Shown here: positions 1-5,473 of the stretch, piece after piece | Layout of the letters: each line of letters opens with the position of its first letter | Position numbering within the stretch: the first letter of the stretch is position 1 | NCBI GenBank assembly: GCA_030625445.1 | Contig: DAOUQU010000124.1 | Location: 1 to 5,473, forward strand | Source of the DNA: Gammaproteobacteria bacterium | GTDB lineage: Bacteria; Pseudomonadota; Gammaproteobacteria; Chromatiales; Chromatiaceae | Direction of reading: 5' to 3' | Length of the DNA: 5,473 bases | Program-made: the position numbers and the translations under genes | The notes under the pieces: generated by a model | What the model was told of the DNA's origin: nothing | Database searches by the model: none | What the model saw: the letters and a program-made list of their open reading frames with translations, nothing else

Positions 1-36
1 CTTTGCGCATTGCACCATCGAATCTGCAATATAAAC

Positions 37-45
37 AAAAGGAGA
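37..45 (+). promoter_or_regulatory. Shine-Dalgarno that fixes the pgl start
   Basis: The purine run AAAAGGAGA ends five bases before a GTG at 51, a near-ideal spacing. The reading frame is open back to the window edge (TTG at 3), but those upstream codons have no comparable site and the 16 extra residues do not resemble the family. The ATG at 46 is out of frame and meets a stop at 58-60. The site therefore supports GTG 51 as the start. Confidence 0.8.
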
Positions 46-50
46 ATGCA

Positions 51-731
51 GTGCCCGTGAGCCGTTGGCATCTGTTTGATGACGCACCAGGTGTGGCGCG
101 CGAGGCCGCTCAGCGTATATTAACAGCTGCTGACAGGGCGATTACTGCGCAAGGCAGTTTTTCCATCGTGCTGGCTGGCGGCACCACTCCCGAATCAACC
201 TACCGTCTGCTGGTTGATGCTGACACTGACTGGTCAAGATGGCATGTCTATTTTGGTGATGAACGCTGTCTGCCGAAGGAAGATGCAGAGCGCAATAGCG
301 TCATGGCTGCTTCCGGCTGGCTTGATCATGTCACGATTCCAGATAAAAATATTCATCCCATTCCGGCCGAGCTGGGTGCCGAAGCAGGGGCTTCTGCATA
401 CAGTATACTGATTGCTGATACCGTACCCTTCGACATGGTGCTGCTGGGCATGGGTGAAGATGGACATACTGCCAGTCTCTTTCCCGGGCAGATTCACTCC
501 GACTCTGAACTGGTGCATGCTGTGCATGATGCGCCCAAGCCTCCGCCTGACAGGGTCAGCCTGAGCCGCAATGCACTGAGTGACTGCAGGGAGCTTCTGA
601 TCCTGGTGACAGGGGCAGGAAAAAAAGTGGCAGTGACTGGCTGGAAGCAGGGGGAGGATCTTCCCATTGCGAACATTGGCGCTCATGATACAGTTGATAT
701 CCTGCTGGACAAGGATGCCTACGGCGCATGA
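51..731 (+). CDS. pgl: 6-phosphogluconolactonase (DevB/SOL type)
   Basis: This cytosolic enzyme hydrolyses 6-phospho-D-glucono-1,5-lactone to 6-phosphogluconate, the second step of the oxidative pentose phosphate and Entner-Doudoroff pathways. The 226-residue product has the normal length of the short bacterial family (glucosamine-6-phosphate isomerase-like fold). Visible family blocks are the phosphate-loop stretch SIVLAGGTTPESTYRLL (residues 38-54), VYFGDER (66-72) followed by N82, and GMGEDGHTASLFPG (133-146), whose H139 corresponds to the conserved active-site histidine region. The PPDRVSLS block lies at about 165-172. The chosen start is GTG 51, backed by the Shine-Dalgarno at 37-45; a second in-frame GTG at 57 is less well placed. 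No zwf or edd is visible, although such genes are common neighbours; the 50 bases upstream are too short to identify one. The next gene, the phosphorylase, is on the same strand 164 bases away, separated by a repeat element. The GDER and GHTASLFP blocks favour lactonase over NagB deaminase. Confidence 0.95.
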   Translation: MPVSRWHLFDDAPGVAREAAQRILTAADRAITAQGSFSIVLAGGTTPESTYRLLVDADTDWSRWHVYFGDERCLPKEDAERNSVMAASGWLDHVTIPDKNIHPIPAELGAEAGASAYSILIADTVPFDMVLLGMGEDGHTASLFPGQIHSDSELVHAVHDAPKPPPDRVSLSRNALSDCRELLILVTGAGKKVAVTGWKQGEDLPIANIGAHDTVDILLDKDAYGA

Positions 732-758
732 TTGAGTTGGCAGTTTGCAGTTAACTGG

Positions 759-780
759 TCCCCAAGCTCCAGCTTGGGGA
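759..780. repeat. Hairpin 1 of the pgl-glgP element
   Basis: This is a perfect 9-bp stem, TCCCCAAGC with GCTTGGGGA, closed by a TCCA tetraloop. Its inner 18 bases (761-778) are the exact reverse complement of 816-833 in hairpin 3, so the two can fold locally or pair with each other. No T-run follows, so it is not a standard terminator. Confidence 0.85.
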
Positions 781-783
781 TCT

Positions 784-804
784 GCTTCGCGAAGCTCCAG
801 CTTC
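784..804. repeat. Hairpin 2 and overlapping 12-bp palindrome
   Basis: GAAGC (791-795) and GCTTC (800-804) form a 5-bp stem around the same TCCA loop as hairpin 1. It overlaps the perfect palindrome GCTTCGCGAAGC at 784-795, so two alternative folds are possible. The shared AAGCTCCAGCTT core suggests that it is a shortened copy of hairpin 1. Confidence 0.7.
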
Positions 805-810
805 AAGGAT

Positions 811-838
811 TGGCGCCCAAGCTGGAGCTTGGGCGCCA
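811..838. repeat. Hairpin 3 of the pgl-glgP element
   Basis: This is a perfect 12-bp, GC-rich stem: TGGCGCCCAAGC (811-822) pairs with GCTTGGGCGCCA (827-838) around a TGGA loop. The loop is the reverse complement of that in hairpins 1 and 2, so this copy sits in the opposite orientation. It is the strongest local structure in the gap. It lacks a downstream T-run; mRNA stabilisation or transcription/translation attenuation upstream of glgP are possible but unproven roles. Confidence 0.85.
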
Positions 839-879
839 GCGGAACTGACAGCTGCAAACTTTTATAGCCCTACGCACCC

Positions 880-884
880 AGGAG
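880..884 (+). promoter_or_regulatory. Probable glgP ribosome binding site
   Basis: AGGAG lies 11 bases before the ATG at 896. The spacing is longer than usual, but the site is the best one near any in-frame start. The first in-frame alternative, the methionine at residue 20, would cut off sequence typical of the family N-terminus. Confidence 0.6.
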
Positions 885-895
885 TTTTCTAAGCC

Positions 896-3385
896 ATGAG
901 CAAACAACCCGATTCCAAACCTCTTAACGAGCATGAACATACCCGCACAGGCATGAGTGTGGACGCTTTGAAACGCGCCTTTCAGGACAACCTGCTGTAT
1001 GTGCAGGGCAAACATCCTGACGTAGCGACATACCATGATCTCTACAAGGCCGGCGCCTATACGGTGCGCGATCGTTTGTGGGGACGATGGATCAAGACAG
1101 CGCAGACTTATAAAAAGAAGCACGCACGTACTGTGTGCTACTTTTCGGCGGAGTTTCTGCTTGGCCCGCATCTTGCCAACAACATGATCAACCTCGGAAT
1201 TTATGACGAGGCCAGTGAGGCGGCGGAGATCATCGGACTCAATCTCGATGAACTGCTCGATCAGGAGGAGGAGCCGGGTCTTGGCAATGGCGGGCTGGGA
1301 CGACTCGCCGCCTGTTATCTTGACTCTCTGGCGACACTGCAGATCCCGTCGATTGGTTATGGCATTCGCTACGAATATGGCATCTTCGATCAGGAGATCC
1401 ATGATGGCTGGCAGGTCGAGATCTCAGACCTGTGGCTGCGAAACGGCAATCCCTGGGAATTGCCTCGTCCCAAGCTGCGTTACCCGGTAAAATTCGGTGG
1501 TCATACAGACCACTATAGCGATGCCGATGGCAACCTGCGGGTCAATTGGATTCCTGACCTGGAGATCATGGGGGTCGCCTATGACACTCCCATCCTCGGG
1601 TTTGGCGTCAATAACACCAACCTGCTGCGATTGTGGTCATCCCAGGCGAGTGAATCTTTTGATTTCCAGGCCTTCAACCAGGGCGACTACTACGGCGCTG
1701 TCGAGGCAAAGGTGGCGGCGGAGAATATCAGCAAGGTGCTCTATCCCAACGACGAGGCAGTGGTGGGCAAGGAGCTGCGTCTCAAACAGCAATACTTTTT
1801 TGTCTCCTGTTCGCTCCAGGATATGATCCGTCTGCATCTGCAGCAAAATGAGAATCTTGAGGGTTTTCATCACAAATTTGTTGCCCAGCTCAATGACACC
1901 CACCCTTCGATTGCCATTCCTGAGCTGATGCGGCTATTTATTGACGACTATGAGATGGGTTGGGATCAGGCCTGGGAGATCACCCGCAATACCTTTGCCT
2001 ATACCAATCACACCCTGCTCCCCGAGGCGCTCGAAACCTGGCCGCTGGATCTCTTTGGCAGCCTGCTGCCGAGGCACCTGGAGATTATCTATGAGATCAA
2101 TCGACATTTTCTGGATGATGTGCGCATGCGCTTTCCCTGGGATCATGCGCGCATCAACCGCATGTCGCTGATCGGTGAGGATGGCGAACGCAGGGTGCGT
2201 ATGGCCAACCTGGCCACTGTCGGCTCCTTCGCCGTCAACGGTGTGGCGGAGATGCACTCGGAGCTGGTCAAAACAACCATTCTTAAAGACTTTTATGAGT
2301 GCGCCCCGGAGAAATTCCATAATGTCACCAATGGCGTCTCGCCGCGCCGCTTCGTACAGTTGAGCAATCCGGGGTTGTGTCAAATCCTGACCAGACTGGC
2401 GGGAAAGGGCTTGACCTGGAATCCGGATAATCTACGGGTTTTGGAACAGTATGCCGATGACCAGGTTTTTCATCAGGAGTGGCGGGAGATGAAGCGTACC
2501 GCCAAGCTGCATCTCTCAGGCCTCATCAAACAGCAGACAGGAGTGGTTGTTGACCCGGACTCTCTGTTCGATATCCAGGTCAAGCGCATCCATGAGTATA
2601 AACGCCAGCACCTCAATGTGCTGCATATCGTGACCCTCTACAATCGTCTCAAACAGAATCCCGGTATGGATATGGCGCCGCGTACATTTATCTTCGGTGG
2701 CAAGGCCGCGCCCGGCTACTTCATGGCGAAGTTGATCATCAAGCTGATCAACTCGGTCGGCGAAGTGATCAATAATGACCCGGATGTCAACGGTTCCATG
2801 CGCGTGGTGTTTTTTCCCAACTTCAATGTCAAGAGTGCGCAGTCCATCTTTCCGGCTGCCGATCTCTCGGAGCAGATATCCACCGCAGGAAAAGAGGCGT
2901 CAGGCACCGGCAACATGAAGTTTTCCATGAATGGCGCACTCACCATCGGCACGCTGGACGGCGCCAATGTGGAGATTCGTGAGGAGGTCGGAGATGAAAA
3001 CTTCTTCCTCTTCGGCCTCACAGCAGAGCAGGTCGTGGAACGCAAGATGCAGGGCTATCATCCTCACGATATCTATCTTGGGAATCCCGATCTTAGAGAG
3101 GCGATCGATCTCATCAACGCGGGGATTTTCTCCCACGGTGACAGTGATCTTTTCAGGCCGCTGACCGATGATCTTCTCTACCATGATCCCTATCTGGTGC
3201 TGGCAGACTACCAATCCTATATCGATTGCCAGTCGGAGGTGGATCACGCCTGGCGCGACCGGGATCACTGGAACCGCATGTCGATTCTGAATGTTGCGCG
3301 CATGGGAAAATTCTCTTCGGATCGTTCCATCCGCGACTACTGTGAAAGAATTTGGGATGTCGATCCGGTGCCTGTAGAAAGTTAG
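896..3385 (+). CDS. glgP: Glycogen/maltodextrin phosphorylase (GH-like family GT35)
   Basis: This is a PLP-dependent cytosolic enzyme that phosphorolyses alpha-1,4-glucan ends to glucose-1-phosphate. The product is 829 residues, full length for the family. The conserved glycine-rich block EPGLGNGGLGRLAACYLDSL lies at residues 126-145, and QLNDTHPSIAIPEL at 331-344. The active-site histidine region NHTLLPEALE starts at 371 (H372). KRIHEYKRQ lies at 563-571, and the cofactor block EASGTGNMKF at 667-676, where K675 is the expected Schiff-base lysine. No residue essential to catalysis appears to be missing. The N-terminal 30 residues are short and polar and lack the RKQISVRG-type phosphorylation site of animal enzymes, so covalent control of that kind is not expected. 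The gene follows pgl on the same strand across a structured repeat; co-transcription is possible. The sequence does not by itself separate GlgP from MalP. The final Ser codon and TAG stop lie inside an AGTTAGCAG unit that resembles the downstream repeats. Confidence 0.97.
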   Translation: MSKQPDSKPLNEHEHTRTGMSVDALKRAFQDNLLYVQGKHPDVATYHDLYKAGAYTVRDRLWGRWIKTAQTYKKKHARTVCYFSAEFLLGPHLANNMINLGIYDEASEAAEIIGLNLDELLDQEEEPGLGNGGLGRLAACYLDSLATLQIPSIGYGIRYEYGIFDQEIHDGWQVEISDLWLRNGNPWELPRPKLRYPVKFGGHTDHYSDADGNLRVNWIPDLEIMGVAYDTPILGFGVNNTNLLRLWSSQASESFDFQAFNQGDYYGAVEAKVAAENISKVLYPNDEAVVGKELRLKQQYFFVSCSLQDMIRLHLQQNENLEGFHHKFVAQLNDTHPSIAIPELMRLFIDDYEMGWDQAWEITRNTFAYTNHTLLPEALETWPLDLFGSLLPRHLEIIYEINRHFLDDVRMRFPWDHARINRMSLIGEDGERRVRMANLATVGSFAVNGVAEMHSELVKTTILKDFYECAPEKFHNVTNGVSPRRFVQLSNPGLCQILTRLAGKGLTWNPDNLRVLEQYADDQVFHQEWREMKRTAKLHLSGLIKQQTGVVVDPDSLFDIQVKRIHEYKRQHLNVLHIVTLYNRLKQNPGMDMAPRTFIFGGKAAPGYFMAKLIIKLINSVGEVINNDPDVNGSMRVVFFPNFNVKSAQSIFPAADLSEQISTAGKEASGTGNMKFSMNGALTIGTLDGANVEIREEVGDENFFLFGLTAEQVVERKMQGYHPHDIYLGNPDLREAIDLINAGIFSHGDSDLFRPLTDDLLYHDPYLVLADYQSYIDCQSEVDHAWRDRDHWNRMSILNVARMGKFSSDRSIRDYCERIWDVDPVPVES

Positions 3386-3558
3386 CAGAAAAGAAAGTTT
3401 GCAGTCGTCGGTAAAAAAAGTTGGCAGTCATCAGTATTCAGTTTGCAGAAAAAACAAAAAAGTTACAGATTGCAGCAGAAAAGAGTTGCAGATGGCAATG
3501 ACTCGATTAGAGTTTTGCCAACTGCCAACTGCCAACTGCCAACTGCCAACTGCCAACT
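3380..3558. repeat. Heptad-repeat element behind glgP
   Basis: The left part is A-rich and holds degenerate + strand units: AGTTAGCAG (3380-3388, overlapping the glgP stop), AGTTTGCAG (3396-3404 and 3440-3448), AGTTGGCAG (3419-3427), AGTTACAG (3461-3468) and AGTTGCAG (3484-3491). Between 3419 and 3446 four units, AGTTGGC, AGTCATC, AGTATTC and AGTTTGC, follow each other exactly every seven bases. The right part is the perfect tandem tract at 3517-3558, whose unit is the reverse complement of AGTTGGC. The two halves can therefore pair; for example, 3419-3428 is fully complementary to 3521-3530. The two AGTTTGCAG copies match the unit seen at 742-750 in the pgl-glgP gap, so both elements belong to one family. 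No credible gene lies here. Confidence 0.75.
3517..3558. repeat. Six perfect tandem copies of GCCAACT
   Basis: Six uninterrupted seven-base copies begin at 3517, 3524, 3531, 3538, 3545 and 3552. No copy carries a substitution, in contrast with the degenerate units to the left, which points to recent expansion by replication slippage. The tract is 191 bases upstream of the phosphate transporter start and 131 bases after the glgP stop, so changes in copy number would not alter a protein. Confidence 0.95.
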
Positions 3559-3603
3559 ATCTCCATTCTGTTCTTGATCTGCCTCAACAAAGCGCTATTT
3601 TTT

Positions 3604-3622
3604 GTGTCAAAAATCCTGTCAG
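3604..3622 (+). promoter_or_regulatory. Possible PhoB-box-like direct repeat
   Basis: GTGTCAA (3604-3610) and CTGTCAG (3616-3622) share TGTCA and flank an A-rich spacer, recalling the CTGTCAT direct repeats bound by PhoB. The TGTCA cores are 12 bases apart, whereas the usual pho box period is 11, so the match is imperfect. Its place about 130 bases ahead of a phosphate transporter is the main reason to list it. It may be chance. Confidence 0.2.
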
Positions 3623-3738
3623 GATGTAAAATATGGCAGTTGTATTACAGCGCTTAATTTTCTTCCCGAAGTTGTGACGGTTACGCTATTGACCGCTGCC
3701 TTTTCATGGCGAAGGTCATTGATTTTCTATTTAGATTC

Positions 3739-3742
3739 GGAG
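3739..3742 (+). promoter_or_regulatory. Ribosome binding site of the phosphate transporter gene
   Basis: GGAG lies seven bases before the ATG at 3750, a normal spacing, in an A-rich context. It supports this start; the next methionine is at residue 20. Confidence 0.75.
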
Positions 3743-3749
3743 TAATAAA

Positions 3750-5321
3750 ATGGAACTCAACAATATCCAGAATATAGAGGATGCAACCAAGTTTGGCCGC
3801 AGAGAGATGTTCCGTATCGGAACGGCTCTGCTGTTCATCGTCATGATCATGCTCTACGCATCCACGATCGACGTGATTGGCAAGCCGTTCAGTATCGAGT
3901 TGGTCATAGCCGCCATGATCGGCGGCTACATGGCAATGAATATCGGCGCCAATGATGTGGCCAATAATGTCGGCCCGGCTGTTGGCTCCAAGGCGCTGAC
4001 TCTGACCGGCGCCATTATCATTGCAGGTATCTTTGAGGCATCGGGGGCGCTGATTGCCGGTGGCGATGTTGTCAGCACCATCAAGAAAGGCATCATCGAT
4101 CCTGCGCTGATTACTGATGGCGAGACCTTTATCTGGCTGATGATTGCAGCTTTGCTTGCCGGCGCTGTGTGGCTCAATATGGCGACTGCTGTCGGCGCCC
4201 CGGTGTCGACGACGCACTCCATCGTCGGCGGCGTTCTCGGAGCGGGAATTGCGGCAGGCGGCTGGGAGATCGCCAACTGGGCGACCATGGGCAAGATTGC
4301 AGCAAGCTGGGTCATATCACCGGTGCTTGGCGGCATCATAGCGGCTCTGTTTCTCTACTGGATCAAGCACTCGATCACCTACAAGAAAGATATGATCGCC
4401 GCTGCACAGCGTATGGTGCCGATTCTGGTGTCACTGATGGTGATGGCTTTCAGCACCTACTTGGCGCTCAAGGGATTGAAAAAAATCTGGAAAATCGATC
4501 TCATAACGGCTTTGGGAATCGGCGTTGCTGTCGCAGTTGCAACCTGGTTTATCGTCGTACCGCTGGTGCGTAAATACTCCAGCAAGTTATCCAATGAAAA
4601 AAGCAGCATCAACTCACTGTTTACCGTGCCGCTGATTTTTGCGGCCGCAATGCTGAGTTTTGCGCATGGCGCCAACGATGTCGCCAACGCAGTCGGTCCC
4701 CTGGCGGCAATCAATGACGCAATCATCAGTGGTGGTGTCGCCACCAAGGCTGCCATTCCGATCTGGGTGATGGCGATCGGCGCCATCGGCATCGTCATCG
4801 GCCTGGCGCTGTTTGGCCCGAAACTGATCCGCACCGTGGGAAGCGAGATTACCCAGCTGGATCAGATGCGTGCTTTTAGTGTTGCCATGGCGGCGGCAAT
4901 CACAGTGATTATCGCCTCGCAACTGGGTCTGCCAGTGAGTTCCACGCACATCGCGGTCGGCGGTATTTTCGGCATCGGGTTTTTGCGTGAATACCTGAAA
5001 TCGAACTATGCCAACATCATCCAGGATATCGAGCATCATCACACAGGCAAGGATCAGAATGTGGTCGAAGAGTTTCTGGGAGAGTTCGGCAAGGCTTCCA
5101 TCGATGAGAAGTGTGTGATGCTGCAGCAGATGAAAGCGCACACTGCAAAAGCCGATTTAACTAAGAAGGAGCGTAAAGCTTTGCGCAAGGTTTACCGCCA
5201 GGAGCTGGTGAAACGTTCAGCGCTGATGAGAATTGCCGCGGCATGGGTGATTACCGTCCCCGCTTCCGCAATCATGGCGGCGATGCTTTTCTACACCATT
5301 CGTGGCATGATGATTCCTTAA
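3750..5321 (+). CDS. PiT-family inorganic phosphate transporter
   Basis: This inner-membrane protein probably imports orthophosphate, as a metal-phosphate complex coupled to protons or sodium. The 523-residue product shows the inverted duplication of the family: GANDVAN occurs at residues 66-72 and 307-313, and GAPVSTTHSIVGG (149-161) is matched by GLPVSSTHIAVGG (393-405). Hydrophobic segments lie roughly at 22-41, 49-70, 85-105, 127-147, 152-172, 184-204, 221-240, 250-271, 290-305, 335-355, 374-392, 395-413 and 492-515. A charged, probably cytoplasmic stretch of about 75 residues (416-491), with three adjacent histidines (429-431) and a Lys/Arg-rich end, precedes the last membrane segment. 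ATG 3750 is chosen because of GGAG at 3739-3742. No DUF47/PhoU-like partner, a frequent neighbour of PiT genes, is visible. PitA-like phosphate transport is most likely; some PiT relatives carry sulfate, and the sequence alone cannot exclude this. The gene probably has its own promoter and ends before a clear terminator. Confidence 0.93.
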   Translation: MELNNIQNIEDATKFGRREMFRIGTALLFIVMIMLYASTIDVIGKPFSIELVIAAMIGGYMAMNIGANDVANNVGPAVGSKALTLTGAIIIAGIFEASGALIAGGDVVSTIKKGIIDPALITDGETFIWLMIAALLAGAVWLNMATAVGAPVSTTHSIVGGVLGAGIAAGGWEIANWATMGKIAASWVISPVLGGIIAALFLYWIKHSITYKKDMIAAAQRMVPILVSLMVMAFSTYLALKGLKKIWKIDLITALGIGVAVAVATWFIVVPLVRKYSSKLSNEKSSINSLFTVPLIFAAAMLSFAHGANDVANAVGPLAAINDAIISGGVATKAAIPIWVMAIGAIGIVIGLALFGPKLIRTVGSEITQLDQMRAFSVAMAAAITVIIASQLGLPVSSTHIAVGGIFGIGFLREYLKSNYANIIQDIEHHHTGKDQNVVEEFLGEFGKASIDEKCVMLQQMKAHTAKADLTKKERKALRKVYRQELVKRSALMRIAAAWVITVPASAIMAAMLFYTIRGMMIP

Positions 5322-5328
5322 AAGAAAG

Positions 5329-5419
5329 TTTTAGGTGGGGAGGTTTTAGGTGTTAGGAAATCCACGGTACCTGGATGTTCATCACATAAAACCTAATACC
5401 TAACTCTTAAAACCTCACC
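5329..5419. repeat. Third heptad inverted-repeat element, behind the transporter
   Basis: The left arm contains TTTTAGG (5329-5335), GGGGAGG (5337-5343), TTTTAGG (5344-5350) and TGTTAGG (5351-5357). The right arm has the reverse-complement type in seven-base phase: CCTAATA (5392-5398), CCTAACT (5399-5405), CTTAAAA (5406-5412) and CCTCACC (5413-5419). Arms 5337-5357 and 5399-5419 are complementary at 18 of 21 positions. The core holds ATCCA (5360-5364) and TGGAT (5372-5376) around a GGTACC palindrome. The element starts eight bases after the stop codon and ends just before the terminator hairpin. It shares the plan, but not the heptad sequence, of the other two gaps. Confidence 0.75.
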
Positions 5420-5429
5420 GCCCTGACGC

Positions 5430-5455
5430 AAAAAACCGGCAGTAGCCGGTTCTTT
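5430..5455 (+). terminator. Rho-independent terminator, possibly bidirectional
   Basis: AACCGGC (5434-5440) and GCCGGTT (5445-5451) form a perfect 7-bp stem with an AGTA loop. An A-run precedes it and TTCTTT follows from 5450, so it could act on both strands. It sits 108 bases after the transporter stop, beyond the repeat element, and would close that transcription unit. Confidence 0.8.
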
Positions 5456-5473
5456 GTCGAGAGGGATAAAAGA

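Larger units (their letters stand above)
735..860. repeat. Composite inverted-repeat element with heptad arms
   Basis: The element begins three bases after the pgl stop. Its left arm is three in-phase seven-base units: AGTTGGC (735-741), AGTTTGC (742-748) and AGTTAAC (749-755). Its right arm is the reverse-complement type: CGGAACT (840-846), GACAGCT (847-853) and GCAAACT (854-860). AGTTTGCAG at 742-750 is exactly complementary to CTGCAAACT at 852-860. The interior carries three hairpins annotated separately. No coding sequence fits it. It fills nearly the whole pgl-glgP gap and leaves only 35 bases before the glgP start, so it would lie in the 5' leader of any glgP transcript starting upstream, or in the middle of a pgl-glgP message. 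Whether it is a miniature mobile element, an mRNA processing structure or a slippage product cannot be decided from this window. Confidence 0.8.
3559..3749 (+). promoter_or_regulatory. Non-repeat leader of the phosphate transporter gene
   Basis: This stretch is free of the heptads and is AT-richer than the genes, and it is where a promoter for the transporter would be expected. TAAAAT at 3627-3632 could be a -10 element, with a weak TTGTGT at 3602-3607 upstream, but the 19-base spacer makes this a poor match. An inverted pair AAGCGCT (3590-3596) and AGCGCTT (3649-3655) brackets it. No convincing sigma-70 promoter can be fixed by eye, and no riboswitch or RNA gene was recognised. Confidence 0.35.

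Noticed and set aside
1..60. Tail of an upstream gene, with stops at 32-34 in frame 2 or 58-60 in frame 1
   Set aside because: At most about 19 residues are visible and neither tail is recognisable, so no gene can be supported.
46..60. ATG at 46 as a start codon
   Set aside because: It opens a frame of only four codons before TGA and is out of frame with pgl.
811..838. Rho-independent terminator after pgl
   Set aside because: The stem is strong but is followed by AGCGGAACTG with no T-run. Its equally structured neighbours indicate a repeat element instead.
735..860. Insertion sequence
   Set aside because: The element is only about 126 bases with no transposase and no clear target duplication. 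A miniature non-autonomous element remains possible but unproven.
3517..3558. CRISPR-like array
   Set aside because: The units are seven bases long and directly adjacent, with no spacers and no cas genes.
3399..3629. A 76-residue + strand reading frame in the glgP-transporter gap
   Set aside because: It runs through the heptad repeats, encodes a repetitive low-complexity stretch produced by GCCAACT, and has no ribosome binding site or family resemblance.
3681..4217. Long reading frames on the - strand over the transporter gene, and similar ones over glgP and pgl
   Set aside because: Each overlaps a strongly recognised gene, and the translations are low-complexity mirrors of the coding strand without family motifs.

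Overview
The window looks like a chromosomal piece of a proteobacterium, most likely a gammaproteobacterium. That guess rests on the style of the proteins and on the repeat-rich gaps; no ribosomal marker is present and I could not run a search. It holds three complete genes, all on the + strand, separated by gaps that are mostly repeat.

Layout: 51-731 encodes 6-phosphogluconolactonase (pgl, DevB type), with a GTG start and a strong Shine-Dalgarno. 732-895 is filled by a compact inverted-repeat element (735-860) carrying three small hairpins. 896-3385 encodes a full-length glycogen/maltodextrin phosphorylase (829 residues, PLP lysine present). 3386-3749 starts with an A-rich zone of degenerate seven-base units, continues into six perfect tandem copies of GCCAACT (3517-3558), and ends in about 190 bases of non-repeat leader. 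3750-5321 encodes a PiT-family inorganic phosphate transporter (523 residues). Behind it lie a third heptad inverted-repeat element (5329-5419) and a Rho-independent terminator hairpin (5430-5455).

Function: the first two genes belong to glucose-phosphate metabolism. Glycogen phosphorylase releases glucose-1-phosphate; after conversion to glucose-6-phosphate it can enter the oxidative pentose phosphate or Entner-Doudoroff route, in which Pgl hydrolyses 6-phosphogluconolactone. The transporter imports orthophosphate, which is a substrate of the phosphorylase, but it has its own long leader and probably its own transcription unit, so that link is only suggestive.

The most unusual feature is not a gene. 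Each of the three genes is followed, within about 10 bases of its stop codon, by an element built on a seven-base period: AGTTNNC-like units on the left and their reverse complements on the right in the first two, TTTTAGG/CCTAAAA-like units in the third. The architecture is shared although the heptad sequence and core differ. I found no defence system, mobile-element gene, RNA gene or CRISPR array.
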